Shown here: positions 1-10,860 of the stretch, piece by piece
Position numbering within the stretch: position 1 is the stretch's first letter
Layout: the number at the start of each line of letters is the position of its first letter
NCBI RefSeq assembly: GCF_030272615.1
Contig: NC_081414.1
Span: forward strand, 5,025,501 to 5,089,500
Length of the DNA stretch: 64,000 nt
Direction of reading: 5' to 3'
From: Cryptomeria japonica
Lineage: Eukaryota > Streptophyta > Pinopsida > Cupressales > Cupressaceae
Program-made: the position numbers and the translations under genes
Notes under the pieces: model-generated
The model's database searches: none
What the model was told of the DNA's origin: nothing
The model's input: only the letters and a program-made list of their open reading frames with translations

Positions 1-1126
1 AAAAATTATTTAATTATTTTCCTGAAATGTTGCCAAGGGTTAAGCCCCTCTTGTTTTTATTGTTTAGTTTTTCTTTTGCATGTGGAGGTACAATGTGCTA
101 ATGTTCCTGTACATGGTGTTACCATGGATATATACGGCATGCCAGCACACAAATAGCGCTAACAGAGGTAGCTCATAGATGACCCAGGTTGCACTCTGAT
201 CAATAGTCACTTCACAGGATGATTTTATTGGGTTTGTTCCTAGTGATCATTATCAAGAATGTGATAGATGATTCCTCAAATGTTATTGAGGAATTGATGT
301 TAAGCCCCTCTTCATTTTATTGTTTTCTTTTCCTTTTGCAGGAATGGTTCATTTCACTTGACATACATCCCAGAATTTCCTTTACTTACAGTCAGTGTCA
401 TTAAATTTATATAGTTTACTGTGTATTTTGGGAGTTACTAGTTTCTTTCTCAAATAGTAAACACTGTAAGTGCTCTTTAAATACTACTTATTGTTAAATG
501 TACCTTTGAAACCCCATTGGCCTATTGTGGTCATTCATGAACATCCAAGTTGCATAGATGTGTACTCAGTATGCAATACACTAAACAGGTATAATATTTG
601 TAGGGATATTGCAATTTTTTTCAAAATCTAAGATACCTTTTTTTCACAAGTCTTTCAAAAATAATACCAAAAACCAGAAAATTCAAAATAGTAAAATACC
701 ATATATGATATTTTTTAGCCCTGTTTTCCATGGTTGGAGGAAGTAGGCTCAATATTACATACTTTTTTCTGTCTGAGGACAGGTATAGCCCTGTGTACAA
801 CTTATAGATATCAGGATATATTAGAGACATATCCAGTTCAAATTGTACTTGGATCCATGTCAGCTATTCACATAGAGCATATCTGACCTTGAAGACATTT
901 GGTTACTAGAATAGGAGTTCTTCTATACGAGCACCCTCTCAACACAAATCGATGAACCCCATAGCATTTCCCCATGAATACGATGCTCGTTTCTAGGAAA
1001 ATATTCAGGAAAAAAATCTATCTGCAAATAACTATTGTTCATTTCCATCCTCAAATGGAATGGTCATGATTTCTGAATAAAGAAAACCTAGAAAATTAAT
1101 CCTGAACAATCATATTATTAAAAGCA
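1..1126. other. Non-coding flank, no gene seen
   Basis: No convincing coding region on either strand; open frames are short and full of low-complexity sequence. A pyrimidine-rich block reading TTAAGCCCCTCTT and ending TTTTGCA occurs twice (about 40-81 and 300-341). The second ends in TTTTGCAG, like a plant 3' splice site, so the block may be a duplicated intron end. No LTR ends or transposon domains are visible here, unlike the rest of the window. Confidence 0.5.
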
Positions 1127-1660
1127 GGCTTGTTCATGAAATAGAAGAGATTGAATGTATGATTTGATCCCTAAGAAGATAGTCAATTACACTGTAGTTT
1201 TGGTAATGTATGGAGCCTCAGATTATAAGTTGTCTTTTACTCGTTTAAGTCTGCTATTCAGAGAGGATGTCCAAACATCATATTGTGTACACTAGCACTA
1301 GATTGTGCAAAAATTGTCATGAGAATCTCACTCACTAAGGATAAAGCTTAGCACTCCCCAATTTTAGAAGATTTCTCAAATTCTATAAAGAATAAGGTTT
1401 GGTCATGAAAGAGAAAAAGTTGAATGTATGATTTAACCCCTAAGAAGATATCCATTACACTGTAATTTAGTAATGTATGGAGGCTCAGATTATAAGTTAC
1501 CTTTTTTCAGTTTAAGTCTGCTAATCTAAGAGGATGTCCCAACATCATACTGTGTACACTAGCACTAGATTGTACAAAAATTGTCATGAGAATCTCCCTC
1601 GCTAAGGATCAAGCTTAGTAGTCCCCAATTTTAGAAGATTTTTCAAATTGTAGGAAGAAA
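1127..1660. repeat. Imperfect tandem duplication, unit about 268 bp, two copies
   Basis: The segment beginning near 1127 recurs near 1396. Shared landmarks include TTGAATGTATGATTT (1151 and 1420), CCCTAAGAAGATA, GTACACTAGCACTAGATTG and CCCCAATTTTAGAAGATTT. The copies differ by scattered substitutions and small indels, so the duplication is old. It lies just upstream of the candidate exon at 1720 and codes for nothing obvious. Confidence 0.75.
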
Positions 1661-1719
1661 TTTCCCTTTTCAATATGTATTTGAAGTTTGAACCAATATT
1701 TGACATCTACATTTTGCAG

Positions 1720-1850
1720 GTTTCGAAGAACTTCAGCATAAACTCATGTCCCTTGAATCAAAACTTGGGCAAGTGACCACAGCCAATGGTCCCGTAGCTC
1801 AGATGGGTTACAGTCAACCAGATAGCTTATTCACAAAACCTCATAAGTAG
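1720..1850 (+). CDS. Candidate last exon of an unidentified plus-strand gene
   Basis: A pyrimidine-rich stretch ending TTTTGCAG (acceptor at 1717-1719) is followed by an open frame of 42 codons (entered after two leftover bases) that ends in TAG at 1848-1850. The peptide begins FEELQHKLMSLESKLGQ, heptad-like and probably helical, and ends with a polar tail (SLFTKPHK). It is not one of the retroelement domains seen elsewhere, and codon use looks protein-like, so a terminal exon is possible. No upstream exon was found in the first 1.7 kb, as could happen with long gymnosperm introns. I do not recognise the family. A chance frame behind a chance acceptor is the main alternative. Confidence 0.3.
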
Positions 1851-2624
1851 ATTGTCAATGACTTCCTGCACCAGTCAAGCCTCCCTATCGTAGTGATATC
1901 AAGTATATCACTCCAGTGAGCATCATCTGCTCTTCTTCAAAGAATTCTAGGTATCCATAAACTCACGCCTAGCGTGTGTTCTACAAGCAGTTTGAAATTA
2001 CACAGAATCATCCATGAATGTTGTTTGGCTTGGTAATTCTCGATGAGCTTAAATTCCCCTTTAACAATGTGATAAGCTTGACCCACATTCTTAAAGTTTG
2101 TAAACATGAATCATGCTTGAATGTATGTCAAAATCATTACGCCATAACATAGCCGTGTATCTGTTGAATTTACGCCACGTTATTGCAGTGAGAAGGATTT
2201 GAACATGGACTCGGACTCAAATTATACTATTTGCAACAGATTCTAAGCTGTTCTTGAAATATTGACCTCTAACACCTAAATTTGATTTTTTGAAATGAAA
2301 ACATTTGCCAGCTATTGTACATTTATACAAACTTCTCTCCGTTAAATGGTCCCCCTATCTGTTTCATATAGGATGCATCCCCACTGTAGCAGGAATCTGC
2401 TGTACTCCTGCACAAGGCAATTGAGGGGGTAGAGCTCGAAGTCCAAATGTTGCAATTCAAATTAAGTCGATAAACCCAATTTTTCCATTGATATAAAGAT
2501 GCGGCAAAGATCATGCAATGCAAATCAGACCTAGCCTGTTGCATCGAACTAGATGGTGCTTAGCTTATGTGCCCTAGTTCAACTTTTCCTAAAATAAAAG
2601 AAGTGGATACAAATAAGATTGTAC

Positions 2625-3018
2625 CTGATGCTTCTTCTCCTTCTTTCGCTCATTCCTCTTAGCAGACTTTGTTTTGTGTTTGGTATCTGCTACTGGGTCG
2701 TACCCAGGAGGGACTTCAGGCATTGATTTTCTCAACTGGGCATTTATAATAGCTGCTAAATCAGATTCAAGTAAACTGAAAAAAATACACAAGAAGAGAT
2801 TAAGGCAATGGAGTGGAATGAAATAAATGATGATTAATTAATACCAGGGCGCCTTTCGACTGATAAATGGCAACTTCCTCCTGAGGGACATAACCAGCTC
2901 TGATTCGGATAGGCTTTCTAAAAGTGCCATCAGGCCTCCTTGTTGGTGCTAATATCCGCTCTCCTTCCTTGAGAGTTATGCCCATCGACAGAGAAGAAGA
3001 TGCTTCCTCTGTGCCCAT
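2625..3018 (-). CDS. PYM: PYM homologue (partner of Y14-Mago), first two coding exons
   Basis: PYM proteins bind the Mago-Y14 core of the exon junction complex and help strip it from mRNA around translation. Exon 1 (3018-2845, 58 codons) starts at an ATG and contains the family motif [13 protein letters not shown], then [20 protein letters not shown], the Mago-binding N-terminus. The donor is CTG|GTATTA. A 109-bp intron ends at CCCAG (2736-2738). Exon 2 (2735-2625, 37 codons) gives PEVPPGYDP and [15 protein letters not shown], the basic segment expected next in plant PYM, and ends at CAG|GTAC. I chose the acceptor at 2736 over the stronger-looking TTTTTTCAG at 2780 because only the former keeps frame with exon 1 and matches family spacing. 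The C-terminal helical exons are not found and probably lie beyond the left edge. Recognition is strong; the gene is partial. Confidence 0.85.
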
Positions 3019-3449
3019 TTGATGCTTCTTAATTAACTCAACATCACTTCACATCATATGAGCAATGCTATTTTTATTCATGCCCTCCCTACTCAACAAT
3101 TCTAAAAGAAAAGGAAAACACAGAGAAATGATGAGATGCAGCAGAGAGCCGCAACACTTTATTAAGAAGACCTAAGAAAAACGACGACGATAGTGAAAAC
3201 ACAATGATGTTATTGAATTTTGCAGTTCACACTGACAATTTTAGTGGGACTAAATGAAAAGGCAAAGCTGATTTGTGGTATTATTAAAGTTTAAAACTCA
3301 ATGAAAAGAAAACAGCCTTTGTTCCAACCATTTAGCATTTGCATGTTAAGCATCGTTTAATAGGGTTGTTATTTGATGATAAAGGAAGAATTTCGCGGAA
3401 AAAATTAAAAAATTAGAAATTCACATTGCATCGCTATACAGTTAAAAAC
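3019..3449. other. Upstream region of PYM (5' UTR and promoter side)
   Basis: No open frame of note. On the minus strand this is immediately upstream of the PYM ATG and should hold its 5' UTR and core promoter. A CTTTTCTTTTAG stretch near 3100-3112 (read on the minus strand) could be a 5' UTR intron acceptor. I see no convincing TATA box. Sequence turns very AT-rich from about 3360, where the retroelement remnant starts. Confidence 0.4.
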
Positions 3450-5260
3450 ATATGATATTGAAAAAAAGATTATATTTTTACTAAAGAATTTGGTTGAATG
3501 GATATTTTTAATGTTGTTTTTTTAATAAAGAAATTGATATTTATGAAATAATTATAACGATGAGATACTTTTAAAAGTATAATATATATTATATATATTT
3601 ATTATAATTTTGAGAAAAGTAAATAATTTTAAGATCAAATTTTCAAGAATTAAATTCAAGAACAATATTGATGTAAGTAAATGGTAGTAAAATAAATAAA
3701 TGATCTATTAGTTAACGTTATATTGACTTTTTAGTTGGTGTATGTTAATTTTTGAATTCTAATATTTAAAAGTGTAGATGATGGATTATATTAACACATT
3801 TTGAACCATTTTAGAATAGTTTTGGTATACTTAATTTGTGATACAAATTTAGAATTCTTAAGTTGTCAAAATTCTATACCAAACAATAATACAAAGGCTT
3901 AAGATTGAACATTTGAAAAATGGAAAAAAAAATGAATTCATCTTTTGAATTGACTTGGCTTCATTATTGGTGATGGTATGACCTTCAACATAAAAATGTA
4001 CTATTGCATTGTTAACATTGTTAATTTTCATATAGATATTTGAATCAAAACAACTCCTCACTTTAGAATCTTAAAGGTGTTGGTCAATATGCATATATTG
4101 GACTCTCAAGGCCTTCTTAAGTTCATATAAGAACTTAACCAACCTATAAGTCAAATGTTATTTTTCCTGGATCTAAAACCATTAAGGATAGAGTATATAG
4201 ACCTCTTGCGGTAGATATGTATTTAGGAAGCCTCTTTTAAAGTTCAATTGATAAAAATTCTATAAGAATTAAGTACCAATAAAGATTACCAACCAAAAGG
4301 TTACTATCTATGTCGTAGAGGCAAATGTCCCCTCATAATCCACCCATTTTTATAGCATATATCCTTATACAAGCATTTGCAAGAAATGGGCTTCTTCCTA
4401 AGGGTAATTAGATTACAACCATCTCTTATTTTACATAAAATCCTTAAATTATGCTCTTGTGACAACCTCCCTTTAGGTTTTCTCCTAGATTCATCATACA
4501 TATGAGGTTAAAATACCTTGTGTAAGAGTAAAATTCACCTATTCATCACATTGTATAACTTGTTTTCTTGATCATGTAGGTTGCCCTTCCATGGATTTTA
4601 TCATCTCATCTTCACAAACATCCTTTAGCATTGTATAATACCGCTTCAACCTTTTGATGCTTATTTTATTGAGCATTCTCTAAAAAGATGGATATCACTA
4701 TATTCATCATCCAATTCCTCATCCTCTCAAACATTATACAAATTAATGTAATGTCATTTCAATTTATTGTGTTTGTTTTCCTTTGGGTTCAAAGTGTTAT
4801 CATCAAACTCCACCCCTCTAGTGTTCTCAATTTTGTGTTTGTCTTGAGCCTTCTTCAAATTTCATACTGGAAATTTACCATATAAGACTATTTGTAGATT
4901 TACCAACATTTGAAATGAAAGACATCTTCTTGTCTACAACCATATCTCTAATAATCACTCTTATTTATAGAGACATCAAGTAACATGTATAACATTAACT
5001 ATTCACAAGTAAACAAGCAAATACCTTTTACTTTTTACATCTAATTTACTCTTTTTTATGTTCAAGATTTAATGCAAAATAAAATTAATTGAAAATGTGC
5101 AAGGCACTTTCTAATGGGCTCCTTCATTACTATGCTTTATGATCTACAATTCCTTACAAACAACTCTATAAAAGGATGTAAATAGTCTTATTCATAAATT
5201 TTGCCTAAATAACCTATATGATACATTTCAATTGCACACCATGCATCTTTCCATTTTCTT
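3450..5260. repeat. Direct repeat copy 1 (partner at about 6240-7972)
   Basis: This block and 6240-7972 share order and sequence at many points, for example ACTAAAGAATTT near 3480 and 6253, TTATATTGACT near 3719 and 6473, AAAGGTGTTG near 4072 and 6823, and AAATGTCCCCTCATAATCCAC near 4322 and 7071. The offset is about 2.75 kb. Both contain the RT remnant. Either one element was internally duplicated or two tandem relatives fused. Divergence is high, so the duplication is old. Confidence 0.8.
4080..4460 (-). pseudogene. Copia reverse transcriptase remnant
   Basis: Minus-strand translation gives RKKPISCKCLYKD, matching the start of the copia RT domain, where a 'KPIxCKWVYK' core is expected. Further left come LPQEVYI and VKFLYELKKALR, which fit the later 'EEVYM' and '[14 protein letters not shown]' blocks. 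Several stops and frameshifts separate the pieces, and the catalytic YVDD region was not found. The same blocks occur again, more degraded, near 6830-7200. Confidence 0.6.
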
Positions 5261-5289
5261 AACTATCATATTCCTTGCATTTCAGAACT

Positions 5290-5500
5290 TCATTTTATTA
5301 TAGATTTTGTAGAGCAATATATTATCTATGTATACCATTTTTCTTGCAAATTCCTTGAACTAATTGGAGATGAATCCCCCTTCATTATTTGGCCTCACGA
5401 ACTTGATAAGTCTGCCTAATTATTTTTCAACTAAGGATATAAATGTTGAGAAATAAGTAAAACATTTAGACTTCATTTCCAAAATTAAGCCCACGTCTTC
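5290..5500 (-). pseudogene. Copia integrase remnant
   Basis: Minus-strand translation includes a TWA-FLK-like piece, then VEK-LGRLIKFVRPNNEGG and FKEFARKMVY. This follows the copia integrase core around its second catalytic Asp, where 'LRSDNGGEF' is usual. The Asp of that motif reads as Asn here, and stops interrupt the frame. It is dead coding sequence. Confidence 0.6.
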
Positions 5501-5579
5501 TTAAAAAAGCCATCAATGATTAACAAGAAACACTTGACTCTAAACATAGTTGGCGACTTCACTAAGATACATAAATTGT

Positions 5580-5935
5580 CATGAACTAGATTGGAGACTA
5601 TATTGCTCATTCATTCTTCATAAATATCAAATGCTTGTTAATGTTACTTTTCCATTTGGCAATGTACCCACACATCAACATGTCCATATATAGATTGATC
5701 ATGAACTAGGTTGGAGACTCTATTGCTCATTCATTCTTCATCAATATCAAATGATTGTTAATGTTACATTCTCATTTGGCATCATACCCACACATCAAGA
5801 TATCCATATAGAGATTGATCATGAACTAGATTGAAGACTCTATTGCTCATTCATTCTTCATCAATATCAAATTATTGTTAATGTTATTCTAATTTAGCAT
5901 CGTACCCACACATCAAGATGTTCATACATAGTTTG
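5580..5935. repeat. Three tandem copies of a 120-bp unit
   Basis: ATGAACTAG(A/G)TTG(G/A)AGAC starts at 5581, 5701 and 5821, exactly 120 bp apart. Each unit continues with TATTGCTCATTCATTCTTCAT and ends with CCCACACATCAA(G/C)AT. Copies differ by a few substitutions and a small deletion in the third. The array lies within the copia remnant next to the integrase piece. Confidence 0.9.
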
Positions 5936-6239
5936 AAATATATTTGCCATATTAGATTTGCTTGGTATATACAAAAATTAATAATTTAAATACCCATACA
6001 TTTCATGCTAAAGTATAATGTTATTTTCCATCATTACCTATGCATATGACACTATTTGTTTGAAATCAACAAGCTTGTGTTTGATTCCTTGTTAATATCA
6101 ACTACAACCACCTTGTCATTATGAAGAGTTTTGACAAAATATTTGGTGTATTGAAAGTTGTTACAAAGAGTATGACTAATTTCACCAATAGAAAGAAATT
6201 TTTAGTTCATGTCAAGAATACATCAAATTTGTACATATA

Positions 6240-7972
6240 AGTTATCATATCTTTACTAAAGAATTTTGTTGAATTTTTAGAATTGAGTTTTAGTAAAAGA
6301 AATTGATAATATTATCTAAATTATAATCATACATAGTTTTACATATTTTTTGCTTCTTGTAATTTCAAGAAAAATAAACAATATTACAATCAATTCATAA
6401 GTATAATTCTAAAGAAGAATATATATCCAATTAAATGGTGGTAAGAGAAAACAAATTATCCATTAGTTGATGTTATATTGACTCTTTAATTGGTGCTAGT
6501 TAATTTATTTTTTCTAGCTTTTAGAGGTGTAAATGATGGATTACATTCATACATTTCAAACTTTTTAGAATAGTTTTGATATACTTAGCTTAGCTTGTGA
6601 TACAAATATAGCATTTTTTAATTGCCAAAATTTTATACCACAAGCTTAATATTAAACAATCCAAGAATGGAACAAAATTTTGAGTTCATCTTTTAAATTG
6701 ACTTAAATTCATTATTTATGATGGTATGATCATTACATTAAAAAAAAAAATACCAAAATGTTATCATCATTAATTTCTATATAGATATTTGAATCAAAAT
6801 AACTCCCCACTCTATAATCTTAAAGGTGTTGATCAATTTGCATATATAAGATTCTAAGAGCCTTCTTAAATTCATTTAATGACTTAACTAACCTATAAAC
6901 CAAATTTTATTTTCTTTGAATCTAAAACCCTTTAGACTACACTATATAGACCTCTTATGTTAGATGTTTATTTAGAAAGGCACTTTTAAAGTTCATTTGA
7001 TCTAGTTTCCATTGGAATTAAGTAGTGATCAGGATTACCAACCAAAAGATTACTATATGTTTCAAAGAGGTAAATGTCCCCTCATAATCCACTACTTTCT
7101 CTAGCACATATCCTTATACAAACATTTGCAAGTAATGGGCTTCTTCCTTAGGGTAACTTAAATAATGCTCATGTTCTATTTTATGTCAAGGCCTAAAATT
7201 CCATTCTCATGGAATCCTTCCTTTAGGTTTTCTTTTAGATTTGTCATATATATATGTATATATATGAGGTTAAAATGCCTAGAAAATAACACATGTAAAA
7301 ACAAAAGTTATCTATTCATCATATTTCATAACTTGTTTTCCTAATCATATAGATTGGCCTTCCATATATTTTATCATTTCATCTTCATAAATATCCTTTA
7401 GCATTGTATGATAGCACATCAATCTTTTGATGCTTGTTTTCTTGAGCTTGCTTTAAAGGTTGGATATCACCATGTTTTTCATCCAATTCCTCATCCTCCC
7501 AAACATCATACAAATTTTTGTAATTTTATTTTAATTTATTATGATTTATTTTTTTAGTTTTAAAATGTTTTCATCAAAACTCCACCCCTCTAGTATTTTT
7601 TATTTTGTGTTTGACTTCAGCGTTCTTCAATTTTTGTAACAAATTTTCTATATAATACTATTTGTAGATTTATCATCATTTGTGATGAAAGACGTCTTAT
7701 TTTCTACACCCACATTTACTAATAAATATCTTATTCATAGATCCATCAAGTAACATGTATGTCATTGACTATTCACTATATCCAACAAACATATACCTTT
7801 TAGTTTTTGCAACTAACTTATTCTTGTAGTGTTCAAGATTTAGTACAAAGTAACAAGATTGAAAATATGCAAGGCAATTTATAATGGGATCCTTATTTAC
7901 CATTATTTCTCAAAAGTGATGTTCTACAATTCTTCACAAGAATTATAGATAAGGATGCAAATAATTTTATTA
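6240..7972. repeat. Direct repeat copy 2 (partner at about 3450-5260)
   Basis: Second copy of the block described at 3450-5260, with the same RT remnant on the minus strand. It stops at about 7972 in the middle of homology: copy 1 continues through ATTCATAAATTTTGCC, whereas copy 2 switches to unrelated TGATGGGAATGG sequence. That marks an insertion or rearrangement boundary. Confidence 0.75.
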
Positions 7973-9560
7973 TTGATGGGAATGGGTATGGGATAGACTA
8001 GCCTAGTCTATGCTCCTTGATCCTCTCCTTGGATCACCAGGTGTTCCAACCACGCCCTAGGGTCTCTAGGACTTCCCTTGCCTGTGGAATCCCCTGACCT
8101 TGCCTAATCCACCCACCAACAACCTATGATACTTCTCCTAAGGTCACACCTACTCACAAGCATCAAAAACCCTCACATAGGCTAATAAGGGTTTAGCTCC
8201 TCCTACACCTTCTTAGGTCCTAGCAAGGATAGGACAGGTCTTTGACATGGTTTTCCATCCATTCATGTTCCCCCAAGAGGTTTTAACCTTCTACTTTGTT
8301 ACTGATCTCACTATTTTTCTTCTTTCCTACAAAATAGGGCTACAAGGAATGTGCCCAATTAGGCCTCCATTCCGGACTTTTAGGGCTCCCTCTTGCAAAT
8401 GATGCACAAACTTGTGAAACTCCCCAAAGGGACTGCTAATCATTTGGCAAGGGCTCAAATATTTTCCTATTTTTGGGCCTCCAAGTGTCCGTACACTGCC
8501 TTAGGTGAATTTTGGGGTTTTTGAGGGTTTTTATGAGGGTTTTAAGGCCTGCCTGGGTCACAGTGATGGTTTGTTGTCTTTAATACCTTATCTGGATTGG
8601 TGGAAGATCCTCCTTTTCACCAATGGTGCTCCACACACCCCTCTACAACTCCTCCAAAGGGTGTCTCCTTCCTTGTCCTACCTTGCTCTCATGGACCTCT
8701 GCAACCTCAACCCTTCCTAGTCGGGCACAATCCAGTCTCGTCTAGGAGTGGGTCTTTGAAAAGCTTTCCTGCATCTTCAGGGGCCCTGCTTGCTCTGGGA
8801 TACTGTACAAGGTCTTCACTCCTATTCCCCATGGTTTCATGGTGTTTCCACAATGGGGATAGGAGTTGTCAATCCATTACACAAAACAGTCCAAAACTGG
8901 ACAGTGAAAGAGTAACTTCACAAAATAATTACAAAACACACAAAAACCTGCACAAGAACCTAACCAAAGTGCTCAAAATGAAAGTATAAACACAATGCAA
9001 GACTCCCAACACTATTCAGTTTGCAAAACAATCCATTATCAACCTGTTAATGCTCCATTTGTGCCGACTGGCAACAAAAACACAGTCACAGTCAAGGTCT
9101 TTTCTCTTGGGCCATACAATCTAACATCCAACCCCTCATTTTAGGGTTTGCAATAGTTTATAGTGTCTCTACCTCGGTTGGTGTGCCATGGTTAGGGTTC
9201 CCAATGCCAAACTAAGGTTATGACCTATTTGGTGGAAAAGTTGCATGACAACTTTGAAAAGTTGTCATGCAACTTTTTACAACTTTTGAGCAACTTCTAC
9301 AATGTTGCTTTTCTTGACTTTTGGGCCTACCTTGGGTTATCCTATGGACACAACCATGCCAAAAGGACCCCAAACACATCAAAGGCACACATACCCTCTA
9401 CTCCACAAGAAAACTCGACCTATACTTATGAACCTAGGACCTAAACTAGGACCTAAACAAGACCAATGAGCACTTGGCTCTTATTACATTTACATGGCTT
9501 CTTAAAGAAGAAAAATTCCAACAAAAGTCACATGGAGGAAGACCTTAGAAGGGTGCTCCT
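7973..9560. repeat. Unclassified repeat-like region, no supported gene
   Basis: Base composition changes sharply from the AT-rich copia remnant to mixed, CT-rich sequence. A 130-codon plus-strand frame (8597-8989) exists, but it is rich in Pro and Ser, has no domain I recognise, and looks like chance. The region interrupts direct-repeat copy 2, so it is probably inserted mobile DNA, perhaps LTR material in either orientation. I could not find a partner copy or terminal duplication inside the window. Confidence 0.4.
9236..9277. repeat. 42-bp near-perfect palindrome (20-bp arms, 2-base spacer)
   Basis: AAAAGTTGCATGACAACTTT at 9236-9255 is exactly reverse-complementary to 9258-9277, with GA between. 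Transcripts of either strand would fold into a strong hairpin. A partial third echo (AACTTTTGAGCAACTT) follows. Confidence 0.9.
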
Positions 9561-9989
9561 GCACCAATTATGCATTTTATCCTTTTACCTATATGGGGCA
9601 TTCTAATTATTCGCTTGTAATGTCATAAAATGCACCCCGTGCAATTCCTTGTCACATAGCGCCTTCACTTTAAGCCAAATTAGAGATGATGATTGAAATT
9701 CCACCTCATCTGCTTGCTCAACCTGTCTTTCCACCTATTTTATTGTGGTTTATTAAACACTTGGTCTAATTTAATCATGAGCATGTGCATCTTAGGGATG
9801 TTCACGTGTTGCACGTTCATCTTGTGAATATTCAGATAGAGGGTGGTCATTAAGATGTTGTATCTTTTAATTCTAGCAATGTAGCACCTCCTACTCCCGC
9901 CAACATTGGGACATCTTCCAATCCCCTTTAACTTGTTGTTTAGTTTCATTTTACCCCTCTTCTTGCAAATTTAAGCTCTTTAGTTACAT

Positions 9990-10837
9990 TCTATAATTTT
10001 GATCTCACATAACTTCTCACACTCATTGGTTTTGCACTATCTCCATTATCATTTGCAGTAAGGTTTCATCAACCCAGGAGGTTCATGCTCTTCTTTGGTC
10101 CCAACAAGCTCTCAGTTTCTTAATGTTGAAGGGAAGTTTCTCCTCTTTGGTTCATTGCATTTCTCATTTCATTACATTTGGCTCAACATATTGATTTTTG
10201 TATCTTTTTTATTGCATTCTCGATATCATTTATCCCAATCAACCCATCTTAGCTATTTGTGGAGGTGGAAACAACAAAGTGGGGGTTTGACTATGACAAA
10301 CCTCTTATCCCAACTACCCAATATTTTTATCCTCGTTCATTTGTGTGCAAGTTTGGTAAGGAAAGGTGTAGTGTTATCTAGAGGCTTCATTGTTGGACCC
10401 TTTCTAAATTTCTCTTTCCCCTTCTTTATCTTTTCATTAATTTGTTTTAACTAGTTATTAGCTTCTTGTTTTCATGTTCATTGTATTTAACATCCAAAAC
10501 TTGAGTTATGGTTATCTTGTGCTTTCTGGTATGAATATTTATACTGTATTCATACAAGACTCTTGCATGTCGTAGCACATCGTCCTCGGCCCACACATAT
10601 GTCCTAGACAAAGAGCATACAAATTTCACCAAGTCCTCTTAATAACCTGCACTTTCGATTCCTATTGTTTAAACATTGTTACCTTTTAGTATCATAGAGT
10701 TACATACATTTTATTACCCTGATGAGAAAACTTAGAGGTTAGAGAACCTTGAAGGGTTGGTCAAAGTGGAGAGAAGGCAATTGGATCCCTGAGGAGTCTA
10801 ACCACCCTTCACAATGGTTCAATTTTCCTATTCTACA
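9990..10837 (+). mobile_element. Probable 3' part of the 5' LTR of gypsy element A
   Basis: About 45 bases around 10258-10302 (GGAGGTGGAAAC then GTGGGGGTTTGACTATG) closely match a box at 22001-22045 inside the solo LTR 21045-22668. Upstream CATTATCATTTGCA is also shared (10047 and 21879). The segment ends TTCTACA at 10837, three bases before a primer-site-like sequence. The LTR start was not located, so only the end is proposed. The pairing with element A rests on position, since A's 3' LTR is not identified. Confidence 0.4.
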
Positions 10838-10840
10838 TTT

Positions 10841-10860
10841 TGGTGAACCTAGCGTGAACT
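10841..10860 (+). other. Possible primer-binding site of element A
   Basis: TGGTGAACCTAGCGTGAA begins three bases after a CA-ending LTR-like sequence. It has the TGG start expected of a complement to a tRNA 3' CCA end. I could not assign the tRNA. It sits about 1.15 kb upstream of the gag frame. Confidence 0.35.

Larger units (their letters stand above)
3450..7972 (-). mobile_element. Heavily decayed Ty1/copia remnant
   Basis: AT-rich DNA with no long frames, but minus-strand translation shows broken copia polyprotein pieces. Integrase-like sequence lies at about 5290-5500 and reverse-transcriptase-like sequence at about 4080-4460, with a second copy near 6830-7200. Reading leftwards, the integrase-before-RT order is that of Ty1/copia. 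No LTRs, primer site or polypurine tract survive. The remnant is cut at 7972, where new sequence begins TGATGGGAATGGG inside a repeat copy that in its partner (near 5190) runs on uninterrupted. It is the most decayed element in the window. Confidence 0.7.

Noticed and set aside
2323-2544. 73-codon minus-strand frame considered as the third PYM exon
   Set aside because: The peptide does not resemble the helical Lys/Glu-rich PYM C-terminus and no acceptor gives an in-frame join.
5580-5935. Regularly spaced repeats considered as a CRISPR-like array
   Set aside because: Whole 120-bp units repeat with no variable spacers; plant retroelement context.
8597-8989. 130-codon plus-strand frame in the unclassified region
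   Set aside because: Pro/Ser-rich, overlaps another frame, no domain or codon pattern; likely chance in CT-rich DNA.
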